NCBI GenBank assembly: GCA_903632075.3
Contig: CAHIKZ030004724.1
Coordinates: forward strand, 3,643,501 to 3,707,500
DNA length: 64,000 nt
Reading direction: 5' to 3'
Source: Acanthosepion pharaonis
Taxonomy: Eukaryota; Mollusca; Cephalopoda; Sepiida; Sepiidae
Both the position numbers and the translations under genes were made by a program. The notes beneath the pieces are model-generated. The model did not search any database. It had not been told where the DNA came from and saw only the letters and a program-made list of their open reading frames with translations. Shown here one piece after another: positions 44,930 to 55,529 of this stretch (within the stretch, counting starts at the first letter, position 1; each line of letters starts with the position of its first letter).

Positions 44930-45720
44930 TGGCCTAATTTAAGCCTGTGACATATAAAATATGCTTTATATAGGTTATACAACAACCGCTCTTTCATGCG
45001 AGCATACATGTCATTTATATGAACAAGATACTATTAATTTTTGTCTGAACTTTTGTGATGAGGAGTTTTCATTATCTATACTATTTATATTCGGATCATT
45101 GTCCTCATCTTTGTTTTTATCACAACTTTAATTTTTGGTTCTATTTTGTTTTTTGTCTTGTTTTCTTTTTACCAACGGTTTTTTAGAAAAGTTAAATAAT
45201 ATTTTAACTTTTGGACCCTGGCCTATTTTAAGTCTTAGACATATATAAAATATGTTTTATATAGGTTACACAACAACTACTCTTTCAGGCAAACTGACTT
45301 GTCATTTATCCTAACAAGATACGATTATTTTTTCTCTGAATTTTTGTGATGAGGAGCTATCATATTTACACAATTTATATTCGGGTTATTGCCACCATCT
45401 TTGTTGTTTTTTCACAACGTTATTTCTTGCTTCTATTTTTGTTTATTTTTTAATGCCGGTCTTTTAGAAGCGCAAAAAGCTTAATAGTTTACCGTTTGGA
45501 GCCTGGTCTATTTTAAGCCTGGAACATATATAAAATATATCTTATATAGGTTACATAACAACCGCTCTTTCACGCAGACATACATGTCATTTCTTTATAG
45601 ATGCTATTAATTTTTGTCTGAAATTTGGATGAGGAGTAATCATTATTTACACTATTTATAATCAAACTATTGTCCTCATCTTTGTCGTTTTTATCACAAC
45701 GTTTCTGCCGTCCTTCTCCA
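44930..45720 (-). repeat. Tandem repeat, about 2.7 units of 280-300 bp
   Basis: Units begin GGCCTAATTTAAGCC (about 44931), GGCCTATTTTAAGTC (about 45229) and GGTCTATTTTAAGCC (about 45508). Each has ATATAGGTTA.A.AACAAC.., CATGTCATTT-like and TTGTCCTCATCTTTGT. The last motif, read on the minus strand, is the dispersed repeat found at 49930-50740, so each unit carries one copy of it. Confidence 0.8.
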
Positions 45721-45830
45721 GCCTTCTTCATGTCGATTTGGGTAATCTACAGTGAATTACGAACTGAACCCTTTATTTAATTTATGGGGGTAGACTGTTC
45801 TCGTTCCACTGCTCATATCTAGGGATATCG
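45640..45830 (-). repeat. Dispersed repeat family D, minus strand
   Basis: On the minus strand it reads from AACAGTCTACCCCCATAAA through AATAAAGGGTTCAGTTCG and AACGTTGTGATAAAAACG to GATGAGGACAATAGTTTG. The same order occurs at 49895-50055 (plus) and 60500-60690 (minus). Function unknown; probably a SINE or MITE. Confidence 0.65.
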
Positions 45831-45919
45831 TCGAGTTTTTGTTTTATTTAGCACTGGTCAGTTATATAGCTCGCCAGTTTCCACGATGTGTTACCCGGAT
45901 CGATATACGCCTGAGGAAA

Positions 45920-45995
45920 GAATAACGGCCAAGACGTTGTGATAAAAACAACAAGGATGAGGACAATAGTCCAAATATAAATAGCGTAAATAATA
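45920..45995 (+). repeat. Dispersed repeat D fragment, plus strand
   Basis: GACGTTGTGATAAAAACAAC and GATGAGGACAATAGTCC. Inverted relative to the fragment at 45640-45720, forming a potential stem around roughly 200 bp. Confidence 0.7.
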
Positions 45996-46051
45996 AAATG
46001 CTGTTAGATAACACATTAAGCAGCACCGCATGAACTATAATAACATTGATA

Positions 46052-46436
46052 CAGTTTGGTTTGGTTTGGTTTGGTTTGTTTTAAGGCACATCAACCTCAA
46101 TGGGTCATTTAATGCCGACAACTTTTTCCATGGTAATATATTTTTTTTGTCAAAAATCTATTTCTGGTAATAATTTTTACAAAATATTTATGGTATTAAA
46201 ACCTATTTTCCACTTTCAAAATGCTTTTTACCCCAGATTGGGGTTAACTATTTGCCCATAGCTGGGACCCTAACAGGTGTTACCACCCCGTGTCAGGGTG
46301 GACCTGGGAACACCAGAAATTAAGAGGTGGTTTCACGCCCCACAAAGCCTCCTGATCAGAAGCCTTGCTGTTGGACGTAGTTTATCGTCTTACCCAGGAT
46401 GCGGATGTAGTTTATCGTCATACCCAGGACGGAACA
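46052..46436 (-). repeat. Right arm of large inverted repeat
   Basis: Reverse-complement partner of 44058-44613, starting with a (TTTGG)n run (46054-46078) and the block GGGTCATTTAATGCCGAC. It keeps TTTGCCCATAGCTGGGACCC and AATTAAGAGGTGGTTTCACG. The end region duplicates GTAGTTTATCGTC internally (46378 and 46407). Confidence 0.8.
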
Positions 46437-47289
46437 ATGATACAGATCCAAAAATTAAGGCCGTGTCTAAGCTTTTGACTCACATCCTCAGGAGTGGGTA
46501 GAGTCAAGTGAAGAAAAAGAAATGTAAAAGTCTTTCAAGTCACTCATTTTCTTTTCATCGTCGTTATGTTAGCTCAGTAACATATTCCATAAATCCACTA
46601 GCAAAAACAGATTTAAAATTATTGATGATGTTTAGTTTATATCAACAAAAGCAAACGTACATTAATAAAGATAACTTTAATCTCCAGCGCTATATTATTA
46701 AATGTAAAGATTTACTTGATCCTCCACTGAGTCAGGTTGTGACACAAGGTCGGTTTTCACTCGGGCCGCTGGTCTAAGCTGGTCTTAGTTGGCCATAGCT
46801 GGTCATAGTTTATCCAAGCTGGTCAGAGCTGCGAAATACAGTTGGAACGATTTTCGCGTTGACTTTTCTACAGTTATGAGTTCAGAATTTTCCATCTCTC
46901 AGACTGGCTAGCGCCAAAGGCCCGAGAATCCCTCCTACGCTATGCTTTAAACATTATCTAGGTCGGGTGTGAAGAGAAAGGTTCACGCCTTTTCCAAGGG
47001 CATTTATACGAAAGTGAACGTAGCAGACGTGGCTGAATTTTTTACCAGAGCCTGGCGTTTTCTCTTTCCTCACCGGTAACCGTTACGCTACCCAAACCTA
47101 AACCAGCAGTGAATTCACTCATGAAATAAATGAAATGAAATGAAATAAAGAAAGAATTTTTTTAATTCATATTTATTTGTTCATTTATTTACTTATTTAA
47201 GTTTTTTTAATTATAAAATTAGAAATAATAAATGTCAATACTTATCGAGTTTCGTAATTTTTAGAAGACGGGCATATCTGATAATTGTT
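46437..47289. other. Spacer with AGCTGGTC minisatellite
   Basis: No gene is recognised. At about 46768-46832, AGCTGGTC or close variants occur five times at 11-22 bp steps. The stretch 46880-47100 is less AT-rich but has no recognisable content. Confidence 0.5.
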
Positions 47290-47427
47290 TGGGCACCTCC
47301 AGATGGTTTAATGGTTAGCAAGTTTGTCTCGCTCGAACAATTACGACTGAGTAGTGAGTTCGATCCTCACTGGGTGCCCCATACTTTCGGCCTTGTGTCA
47401 CATCTAAGCTACGCTTGGAAAATAATT
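47290..47427 (+). mobile_element. SINE family A, near-complete
   Basis: Begins GGGCACCTCCAGATGGTTTA, with TAATGGTTAGCAAG (A-box region), GAGTTCGATCCTCACTGGG (B box) and TTTCGGCCTTGTGTCACATC, ending CTTGGAAAATAATTAT. Flanks ATAATTGT on both sides (about 47280 and 47432) could be a decayed target duplication. The first and last bases of the head pair well (GGGCACC with GGGTGCCC), the best tRNA-like acceptor stem in the window. Confidence 0.9.
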
Positions 47428-47688
47428 ATCTAATAATTGTATAAAACAAAGTATTCTTCTGATATGTAAATTTCGCAACATTCTTAATAGGACTTTTCAC
47501 ACACGTTCATACGAAAAAGCACACACATATGCCCACACACACACATATATATATGTTAATGGTCAGAGTTGAATTAGACCAGGAAGCAGTAGTATTAAAA
47601 AGTGTTCAATATAAAAAATAAAAATTTAACATGTAGAGCTTTTAAGTATAAAAAATTAGGAGACCAGGAGGGGAATGGGCCGATTTCC

Positions 47689-47693
<5 letters not shown>
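47428..47693. other. Spacer, no recognised feature
   Basis: Contains a short (CA)n(AT)n tract at 47528-47555. Nothing else was recognised. Confidence 0.5.

Positions 47694-47736
<43 letters not shown>
47694..47736. repeat. (AT)n at LINE 3' end
   Basis: About 21 AT dinucleotides directly beyond the 3' terminus of the minus-strand LINE at 47738, consistent with a microsatellite-like tail. Confidence 0.85.
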
Positions 47737-47737
<1 letters not shown>

Positions 47738-47738
<1 letters not shown>

Positions 47739-48430
47739 TGTTTCACCCCAAGCAAGGCGAGAAGCCCCTAGGACGCAAGGGGTTACAGAAAATTTGGAGC
47801 AAGATCAGATAGGAGTGATAGAAGAAAGGATGAGGAGAAGGGTAGTGGATAGATCAAGGCAACTGGAGATGTCGATTGACATTACATTTGAATAGTTGGA
47901 GATTATAGCTCTCAGGGAAACTGGAATAGGGAAGGGAGTTCCACAGGCGCTAGGTGCGAGACATGAAGCTATTGGAGTAGAAGAGACATTTAGGAGTTTC
48001 GACAGTGAAAGGGTGAGAGCGGGAAGCCAGCCTCGTAGGGCGCTTGAATTCATGCAGTCTGAGAACCAGCGAATGCAGCTCCTCGGAGCAATTACCATGA
48101 AAGTATTTGTAAAAGAGACAGAGAGAGGCGACGGTGCGTCTGTGAGAAAGTGACTGTAGACGAGATGCCAGAGCAGGGCCACTTATATGAACCTTGAGAC
48201 AAACAGAAGGGGCTCCATATATGGCAGCAAAACTCCAAGGGCAAATGGTTGATTTGTAGATTTGAAGGATCGATTCCGGGGAGAAAATTTTCCTGGTGCG
48301 GTACAGGGAGCCAACTTTCCTTGCGGTGGACGAAGCAATTAACTCAATGTATTTGTTCCATCTCAGGTCAGCAGTCAACGTGAGACCGAGCAGCCGCAGA
48401 GATGTGCTCTCGAGAAGTTGAGCGTCAGAC

Positions 48431-48431
<1 letters not shown>
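47738..48431 (-). pseudogene. APE-type LINE 3' part, copy B
   Basis: Minus-strand frame from about 48430 to 47950 with LLGLTLTADLRWNKYIELI, SSTARKVGSLYRTRKIFSP, ESILQIYKSTI, LASRLQSLSHRRTVASLCLF and FKRPTRLASRSHPFTVETP. This is the post-RT C-terminal region common to Jockey/CR1-like elements ('LG..l..dl.W..hI..i...a.r.lg.lyr.r..f'). Past a frameshift near 47950 it continues to LWNSLPYPSFPES-like sequence and a conserved 3'UTR ending at AGTGTTTCACCCC. Same family as 32159-34475; 5'-truncated at the (AT)n of 48432-48466. Less eroded than copy A. Confidence 0.85.
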
Positions 48432-48488
<57 letters not shown>

Positions 48489-48495
48489 CAAACAT

Positions 48496-48531
<36 letters not shown>

Positions 48532-48628
48532 TGAATAAAGTGACATAGATAGATAGATAGATAGATAGATATAGACACACTGAGATAGATGTGAACAGAC
48601 TGTGATAGAACGATAGATACATATGAAT

Positions 48629-48665
<37 letters not shown>

Positions 48666-48668
48666 CTG
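48432..48668. repeat. (AT)n-(GA)n-(GATA)n compound array
   Basis: (AT)n 48432-48467, (GA)n 48468-48488, then three (GATA)n blocks (48497-48530, 48546-48572, 48634-48665) separated by short unique pieces. Periodic open frames over it are artefacts. Confidence 0.9.
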
Positions 48669-49645
48669 ACATATTTATTACCCATATTTGTATTCTTTAT
48701 ACCTTTTATACTCGTGTAAAAGTCGAACTCATGCTTAGTGCGCCCATTAATTTTTATGTTTTTTTGTTGTTTTTTTTTGGCGGGGGGGTCCCTATAGCTC
48801 GTGTATAATTTTCCAGCTTCTGACTAATATTAGTACACATACCGTAGTCCAATATTGTAGTACTAGGCATCATCCAGGATATATTTTATAACAAATACAT
48901 TGTCTTCATTCTTTCTTGTACGAAGCTACCCCAAAATGATAGAAAAAAAACACTTACCGTAAAATATCTGATAAAAAATTTAGATACCGTACTTTCGTTT
49001 CCCTTCATGCTTAATTTTTAACATCTTCAAAAAAATTATCTGTGTATAATGCGGCCCCACATACTACTGATCATAAAATCCCGTACTATACGTGAATATA
49101 CAGAGCCTTTCATTTCCCAGGCAATAAATTGTTAAATTAAACTCTGAGTTGGCTTCCGATAATTATTGTATGTTATTATATCTAATTTAATAATACTTAT
49201 CACTCTAGTCTGACATTTATTATTTTATTGACAGAAATTCTGTTGTTAAATTTGAAATACGCTATATTATAAGATTTTATGTATATTAATTGCTAGTATT
49301 AATAGCGAGCATTATTATTTTGTTTTACTTATTTTCTTTCTTCATTTTTCTTTCCTCAATTTGTTAATTCGTTCGTATTTGATTCAAAATTGCTGACAGG
49401 TGACCATTTTCCTTTCCCCGCACTGATTCCCATTCGCTGATTGTTACTTTGTTTTTGTTTTGACGCTTTTCCAATGTCAGCCGATTCATTGTGTATTCAC
49501 CAATTTTCGTTCAGACGCCACGATCAATTTCACTTTTGATGCTCTTCACAAGAGCCTTGAAGAGCCACTTTCGCTTGACACGCTTTATGCTTGTATTCTA
49601 ATCAGAGACAATGAATTCCATTTCCCTGTCAAATTAAGTAATCGA
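48669..49645. other. Spacer, no gene called
   Basis: About 1 kb. 48720-48800 has ACTCGTGTAAAAGTCGAACT and a G7-type run, and 49000-49100 ends CCCGTACTATACGTG; together these may be a decayed DNA element but the ends were not matched. A 93-codon frame at 49460-49741 overlaps the duplicated module A and has no known domain. Confidence 0.45.
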
Positions 49646-49649
49646 AATA

Positions 49650-49840
49650 AAAATGAAAGAGAAAAGGAAGCAGGCCAAACAAATCTTCAATTCTTCCAAA
49701 CAAAATGGTTGAATACGAAAAAAGAAAGAAAGATAGACTGAAATTAGGAAATTAAACAGAAAAAAAAATAAAATTTTAACGCAATAATGAAAACCTGACA
49801 TTATTATTTGTTTCAGGAGGTTTATAAATTTGACGCTCCG
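49650..49840. repeat. Segmental duplication module A, copy 1
   Basis: Matches 51060-51255 in order: ACAAATCTTCAATTCTTCC, CAAACAAAAT, AACGCAATAATGAAAACCTG and TTTCAGGAGGTTTATAAATT. The second copy carries a long (GATA)n expansion at the point where this one has AAAGATAGACTG. Confidence 0.85.
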
Positions 49841-49894
49841 GCAGTCTTCGGGTGATTGGATTAAATGGAAATAACTGAGACATAAGGAAGAGGT

Positions 49895-50735
49895 ATGGCA
49901 CGGGAAACTAGAACAATCTACCCCGGTGAACGAAATAAAGGGTTCGGTTGGAAATTACAATCACCTGAAGAAATTCGGAGCTTACAACGGCTGAAACGTA
50001 AATGAAGATGAGGATAACAGTCCGAATAATCTAAATAATACAAGTAATCATAATACCTCATCTCAGAGATATAGACAGAGGAATAGACAGAGAAATATGA
50101 CATAAAGGCCGGAGCGTACAACAGCCGAAACTTTGTGAATATGGCAATGAAGATGAGGATAACAGTCCGAATAATGTAAATAATGCAAGTAATCATGATA
50201 CCTCATCTCAGAGGTATAGACGGAGGAATAGACAGAGAAATATGACATAAAGGCCGGAGCGTACAACGGCCGAAACGTTGTGAATATGGCAATGAAGACG
50301 AGGATGACAGTTTGAATAATGTAAATAATGCAAGTAATCATGATACCTCATCTCAGAGATATAGACAGAGGAATAGACAGAGAAATATGACATAAAGGCC
50401 GGAGCGTACAACGGCCGAAACGTTGTGAATATGGCAATGAAGATGAGGATAACAGTCCGAATAATGTAAATAATGCAAGTAATCATAATGCCTCATCTCA
50501 GAGATATAGACAGAGGAAGAGACAGAGATATATGACATCAAGGCCGAAGCGTACAACGGCCGAAACGTTGTGAATATGAAAATGAAAATGAAGACATCAG
50601 CCCGAATAATGTAAATAATGCAAGTAATCATAATACCTCATCTCAGAGATATAGACAGAGGTATAGACAGAGATATATGACATCAAGGCCGGATGAAGAT
50701 GAACAGCTCGAATAATGTAAATAATGCAAGTACTA
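49895..50735 (+). repeat. 145 bp tandem array of repeat D, about 5.5 units
   Basis: Begins with a full-form repeat D (GAACAATCTACCCCGG...), then near-identical units. CCTCATCTCAGAG recurs at about 50057, 50202, 50347 and 50492, a 145 bp step. Each has GAGCGTACAACGGCCGAAAC, GTTGTGAATATGGCAATG and GATGAGGATAACAGTCC. The last unit is partly deleted (50690-50735). The 92-codon minus frames recurring every 145 bp are repeat artefacts. Confidence 0.95.
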
Positions 50736-51070
50736 ATTATTTATTTACTTTTTTCTTCTCAATATTAGTCGGTAGGTTCGCCTATCGTCTGGTTCAATAT
50801 TCTCCTTGATCTTTTGAAGTGAAGTAAAGGTTTATCTTTTGTTTCCTGTTTAGGAATGGGTTTCCGGTTCCTTCTAAATTATCTTCATTCTCTTTCACTC
50901 CCCGTTTCCCCCTTGCGGCTTCTTGTCATTATCGTCTTGCTTTGGGGTGAAGTGATTAAAAAAGAACTATAAAGAATTTCATACACAGACATTGATCGAT
51001 AATGCGGAATCTTTATTAAGGATGCAGAGGCTCTGGTCGTAGCCTAAAGGTTCAGCAAACTCAATGATGA
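50736..51070. repeat. Segmental duplication module C, copy 1
   Basis: Aligns throughout with 51942-52266: TTTATTTACTTTTTTCTTCTC, GAATGGG.TTCCGGTTCCTTC, TGAAGTGATTAAAAAA, AAAGAATTTCATACACAG and GTAGCCTAAAGGTTCAGC.AACTCA. Function unknown. Confidence 0.9.
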
Positions 51071-51131
51071 AAGAGAAAAGAAAGAAGACGAAACAAATCT
51101 TCAATTCTCCCAAACAAAATTATTAAATAAG

Positions 51132-51179
<48 letters not shown>

Positions 51180-51255
51180 CTGAAACCAAGAAATTAAAAA
51201 GAAAAAAGTTCTTAACGCAATAATGAAAACGTGTCATTATTATTTGTCTCAGGAG
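51060..51255. repeat. Segmental duplication module A, copy 2
   Basis: Second copy of 49650-49840, with (GATA)n at 51125-51179 expanded from a single site. It starts inside the end of module C, as copy 1 would predict for a tandem duplication. Confidence 0.85.
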
Positions 51256-51274
51256 GTTTATAAATTCGAATGAG

Positions 51275-51592
51275 TGGAAACAAAATAGCGGCTCAGATTG
51301 AAGAATCGGAGAGCCGAGTTCGAATTACAGTCGAATCCATTACATTCACTTACGTGCTTATAACCTTGGGAAAGGTATGAATACTCTTCTTCTCCATCCA
51401 GCCTTGGGTAAATAGCAGGATAGACCGGGTTCTATAGCCTTGGATGGCAACTGGTTAACCACAGAAATAAATGGCAACCTACTGTGGGAAAAGATGTGCC
51501 CTGTTAGTCATATATCGAAAGATACATGATCATCTAAACGTGTATCAGTTATGGAACATAACTGATGTTAGGTTAGGGGTCGTTGTTTGAGG
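51275..51592 (+). mobile_element. SINE family B, inserted in duplication copy 2
   Basis: tRNA-derived head (AATAGCGGCTCAGATTGA; B box GCCGAGTTCGAATTAC), then CATTACATTCACTTACGTGC, CAGCCTTGGGTAAATAGCAG, AGCCTTGGATGGCAACTGG and CATATATCGAAAGATACATG, with a tail ending ATAACTGATG. Absent from the corresponding place in duplication copy 1, so it inserted after the duplication, or copy 1 lost it. Confidence 0.85.
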
Positions 51593-51837
51593 TTTAGATG
51601 ATGTCGTGTGATGACGAAAAATAATTACAAGTGCTGAATTGATTGAGAAAACAGAAATCAAGAGAATGAATAAAATGAGGCAGAAAATAATATTCTATTG
51701 GATGTTTTTAGTATAGAGAATGTCCAAGTATAATTCCTTAAAAAAGTGTAAATTAAAGGAATGTTCTCATGATAGTCCCAGTAAAAATGAACTAATCCTG
51801 TTGGTCAGTTAAAGAGTGAGTGAGGTTTCTTGTCTAG

Positions 51838-51941
51838 ACAGAGAAATAGAACATGAAGGCTGAAGCGTATAACGGCCGAAACGTTGTGAATATGGCAATG
51901 AAGATGAGGATAACAGCCCGAATAATGTAAATAATGCAAGT
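51838..51941 (+). repeat. Repeat D, single copy in duplication copy 2
   Basis: ACAGAGAAATAGAACATGAA, TATAACGGCCGAAACGTTG, CAATGAAGATGAGGATAACA and AATAATGTAAATAATGCAAG. Only one unit stands between modules A and C here, against about 5.5 in copy 1. Confidence 0.9.
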
Positions 51942-52266
51942 ACTATTTATTTACTTTTTTCTTCTCCTCAATAATAGTGGGTAGATTCGCCTATCATCTG
52001 GTTCATACTCCTCCCCGATCTGTCGAACTGTAAAGGATTAACTTTTGTTTCCTGTTTAGGAATGGGATTCCGGTTCCTTCTAAATTGTTTTCATTCTCTT
52101 TCACTCCGCGTCCCTTGTGCCTCAGTGTCATTATCATCTTGCTTAGGGTGAAGTGATTAAAAAAACATAAAGAATTTCATACACAGGCATTGCTCGATAC
52201 TGTGGTGTCTTAAATGAGGATACAGAGGCTGGCCGTAGCCTAAAGGTTCAGCCAACTCATTGATGA
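51942..52266. repeat. Segmental duplication module C, copy 2
   Basis: Second copy of 50736-51070, about 1.2 kb downstream in direct orientation. A more diverged relative may lie at 56970-57112 (CTCTCACTTTCACTGCC, CTTGCTTAGGGTAAATTAAT). Confidence 0.9.
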
Positions 52267-53174
52267 CTAACAATGTTATTGATTCAAATGGCAATACTCT
52301 GGAACGGATTCAGATCAATTTTTTGATGATTCAAATGCAACTCATGTATGTAGGACTTGTGACAAACGATGTCAGTTATTGTTTAGCAAAAAAAGACATA
52401 TTCGATCGTAAAATTATTCAAACAATCTTAATTAGTGCCGTCAAATGATCATAATCGATTATTATTATAATAAGGAACCAGTCAGGATGGTAACCGTTAA
52501 TTCAACCGATGTAACCTCGTGCAAAATTAACAGAAGTATTGTATATGAAAGCATGTGTATGTATGTTTCTGTTTTCTCTTTGTGTAGATGTGCTTGAGTA
52601 TGTTTCTGTCTGTGTGTGCGTGCGTGTGTGTTTGCATATTTATTCAGCCATGATGAAGTGTTCCTTTGATCACTGTTGAAGGTTAATCAGTCAGTCATCA
52701 ATATCGCAATTACTCAGCGCCTTTTCATGGGGGAATGGTTAACAAGCTAGACATGCAAAACAAACAAAACTGATGCATAAAGGTGAAAAAAATAAAAGCT
52801 GAAAATTAGTAACAACATTTAATATGTAAAGAAGAAGTTGTAAAATTGGAGGGGGAAAAAATAAAGGAGGTGAAGAGCGAAATAAAATACGCAAAAGAAA
52901 TGTGTAAAATATTGAAAGAAAGAAGAAAGAAAAAGCTGTGTAAAAAGAAAGTAAAGAAAAGAGATAAAGAGATGAAAACAAAAGAAAGAAATTGGGTAAA
53001 TAATGAAAAGGAAAAGAAGATAACTTGCTAGAGCGAAATATGTTAACTATAAAAGGGATGAAAATTGTACGTAGTTTTGAAGATTACAATAAAAAGGAAG
53101 GAAAAGACGAAAAATGAAAAAGAAAGAAAGAAAATGGTCAAATCAAAAATGGAAAGAAAACAAAAATGTTAATT
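52267..53174. other. Spacer, A-rich toward the right
   Basis: No gene is recognised. A 62-codon frame at 52260-52448 has no domain. 52840-53160 is low-complexity A/G-rich DNA that yields lysine-rich frames. Confidence 0.5.
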
Positions 53175-53800
53175 GAAATTGTAATATGATCCTTTTCCTT
53201 ATAAGCAAATATTCAGTATTCACTGACCGAGTAGCCAGTGTTATTCGAATAATGGTTTTCTTCACTCCCTGGCAATTCGGACTGTGGCCAAATTGTAGTA
53301 TCTGTCCTCATCTGTAATTGTAATATTATCCTTTTCCTTATAAGGAAATATTCAGTATTCACTGACCGAGTAGCCAGTGCAACTCGAGTTACGCTTTTCT
53401 TCACTCCCTAGAAATTCGGACTGCGGACAAAATGTAGTATTCTCTCCTCCTCATCTGTAATTTTAATATTAGCCTTTTCCTTATAAGCAAATATTCGGTA
53501 TTCACTGACCGAGCAGCCGGTGTATCTTGAGTTACGCTTTTCTTCACTCCCTGGCAATTCGGACTGTGATAAAAGTATAGTATCTGTCCTCCTCATCTGT
53601 AATTGTAATATTAGCCTTTTCCTTATAAGGAAATATTCGGTATTCACTGACCGAGCAGCCAGTTCTACTCGAGTTACACTTTTCTTCACTCCCTGGCAAT
53701 TCGGACTGTGGTCAATGTGTAACATCTGTCCTATTCATCTGTAATTTTAATATTGCCTTTTCCTTATAAGGAAATATTCGGTATTTATTAACCAAGCTTC
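53175..53800. repeat. Tandem repeat, about 141 bp, 4.5 units
   Basis: CCTTTTCCTTATAAG starts at 53191, 53330, 53473, 53615 and 53756 (steps 139, 143, 142, 141). Each unit has ATTCACTGACCGAG, CTTCACTCCCTGGCAATTCG and ATCTGTAATTTTAATATT. Frames of about 100 codons on the minus strand repeat with it. Confidence 0.95.
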
Positions 53801-54179
53801 TAGTGTTTCTATCGGTTAAAATTTATAAAATCATTATATGATATTTTCCGGAATATAGATTTCTCATTTCTAGTAACTGTTATCGCTCTTTCCAGGACTG
53901 ATCTGCGTTTCCTTCCTCAGCACTTGGTCGAGCTAGTATCGAATGTCAAGTACTTGATGACGTCATTATTTTCATTTCGGGTTAGAGATATGATATCCAT
54001 TTTAGTAGTTGCTGCTGTTGAAAATCCCTAAGTGATGTTGTTTATTTCATTTGATATAGTACCTCGCGATTATGTAGGGTTTTTCCAAGTGGTTCTAAAA
54101 AGGAGGGTGCCCTCAGTAAGACCTGTAAACTTCACACGGTGGCAGCCATTTTTAACAAATCGATCTTAGAAAGTGCTTA
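53801..54179. other. Spacer, no recognised feature
   Basis: About 380 bp of ordinary sequence. Nothing recognised. Confidence 0.5.
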
Positions 54180-55525
54180 TAGACAGCTGAGAGCTTAGAC
54201 AATTCTTTAAAAAAAACATTAAAATCGGTAAGAATGAAAGAGATAAAAAGGAGAAAGATGAATGAATAAAAGTTAAAGATAAAGCTGTAAAATTAAATGG
54301 AAAGAAAATGTCGTGGAAAGAAAAAAAACGATAAAATGAAAAATATTGTGAAAGAGAACAAACAGTAGAGAAGAAAAAGCGAAAATAAACAAATGTTAAA
54401 ACATTAACAGAAAGCTTACATGAGAAACAACGTAGGGAATTGACATTGAGATTTATAGTGAAGGGGTTTCCCCTTGTCTCCATCACAGTAATTTAAAAAA
54501 AAACACAAAGAAGGTAAAGATTATAAAAAGCAAAAGGAATAAAAAGGAAAGAAAGCAGGAAAAAAGTTAACAATAAAAGAATGTAAGCATTTTCATGGTA
54601 ATAAAGAAGTAAAAATAAAAATAGAAAAGAAATTGGTTAAAAGTATAAAAAAAAATTAAAAATTGTTGAAAATAAAAAGGAAAAAGAGGGACGAAATGAA
54701 AAACAATTTTAAAAAAGACAAGGTGGAAAAATTTAAAAAAAAACAATAAAAAATGTTAAAAGTCAAAATGGAATAAATTTGGTCAAAATTAAAATAAATG
54801 AAAAAGAGGATAAAATAGATAAAGAGGAAGAAAACAAATAAAAACAGAACGAAAGGAAAATAAAGAACAAAGAAAGTTGACTTAATTACCTTCAGTCAAT
54901 TTTCTTTGTTCTTTATGGAGAAATAAAAAAAAGGAAAATGGAAGCAAATTATAGACAGGGAGAAATTGATAATAAAAAGAAAGGAAAATAGGCTAAAAAA
55001 ATGTTATAATAAAAAGCAAATGGTCAAAGGTAACAAGATAAAGAAAAGGTTAGAAAAATGAAAAGAAAAGAAAAGAGGTAAAAATAAAAAATGAAAGAAA
55101 AAAACGTAAAAATAAAATAAAAAGAGGATACGAAAAAAAGAAGGTGTAAAACAAAAAAGAATAAAAAGAAAGGGACAAAAACAAAACAAAAAAATGTAAA
55201 TAAGAAATAAAAAACAAACTTCTGGGAAGCATGAAGGATAAAAATAAAAAAAGATAGAAAATAGATAAAAAAAAAAGAATTGAAAAAAGAAAAAGTGTGA
55301 AAAATTTAAAAAAGAAATACAAAATAATTTAGAAGAATAAAAGGAGTGAAAGGATAAAAAAGGCGTAAAAATAAAGAAGAACAAATAAAAAGAAGCAAAA
55401 AGAAAAAAATGAAAATAAAAAGACAGAAAAATGTCAAGATTATTTTTTTAAATCTGAAAAATTAAATTAAAAATTAAGAAAGGAAAGCAAAAAAAATGGA
55501 GGAAAGCTTATTTAAAAATATTTTT
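54180..55525. repeat. A/G-rich low-complexity block
   Basis: About 1.3 kb dominated by AAAAAG, GAAAAT and AAATAAA words without strict period. Minus-strand Phe/Leu/Ser-rich frames here come from composition. It resembles old decayed simple repeats. Confidence 0.75.
54861..54915. repeat. 22-bp hairpin inside the A-rich block
   Basis: TAAAGAACAAAGAAAGTTGA + CT (54861-54882) pairs with AGTCAATTTTCTTTGTTCTT + TA (54894-54915), one mismatch (a G-T wobble in RNA), 11-nt loop. It is the only strand switch in the block. Confidence 0.9.
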
Positions 55526-55529
55526 AAAA

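Noticed and set aside
47290..47427. tRNA gene
   Set aside because: A and B box-like motifs and an acceptor-like pairing are present, but there is no intact anticodon arm, and the same unit recurs with a fixed non-tRNA 3' part. It is a SINE head. The same holds for the other SINE A and B copies.
49918..50631. Four 92-codon frames on the minus strand
   Set aside because: They recur every 145 bp with the repeat; since 145 is not a multiple of three, the frame is lost at each second unit.
53408..53725. 105-codon minus-strand frame
   Set aside because: Periodic with the 141 bp tandem repeat; no domain.
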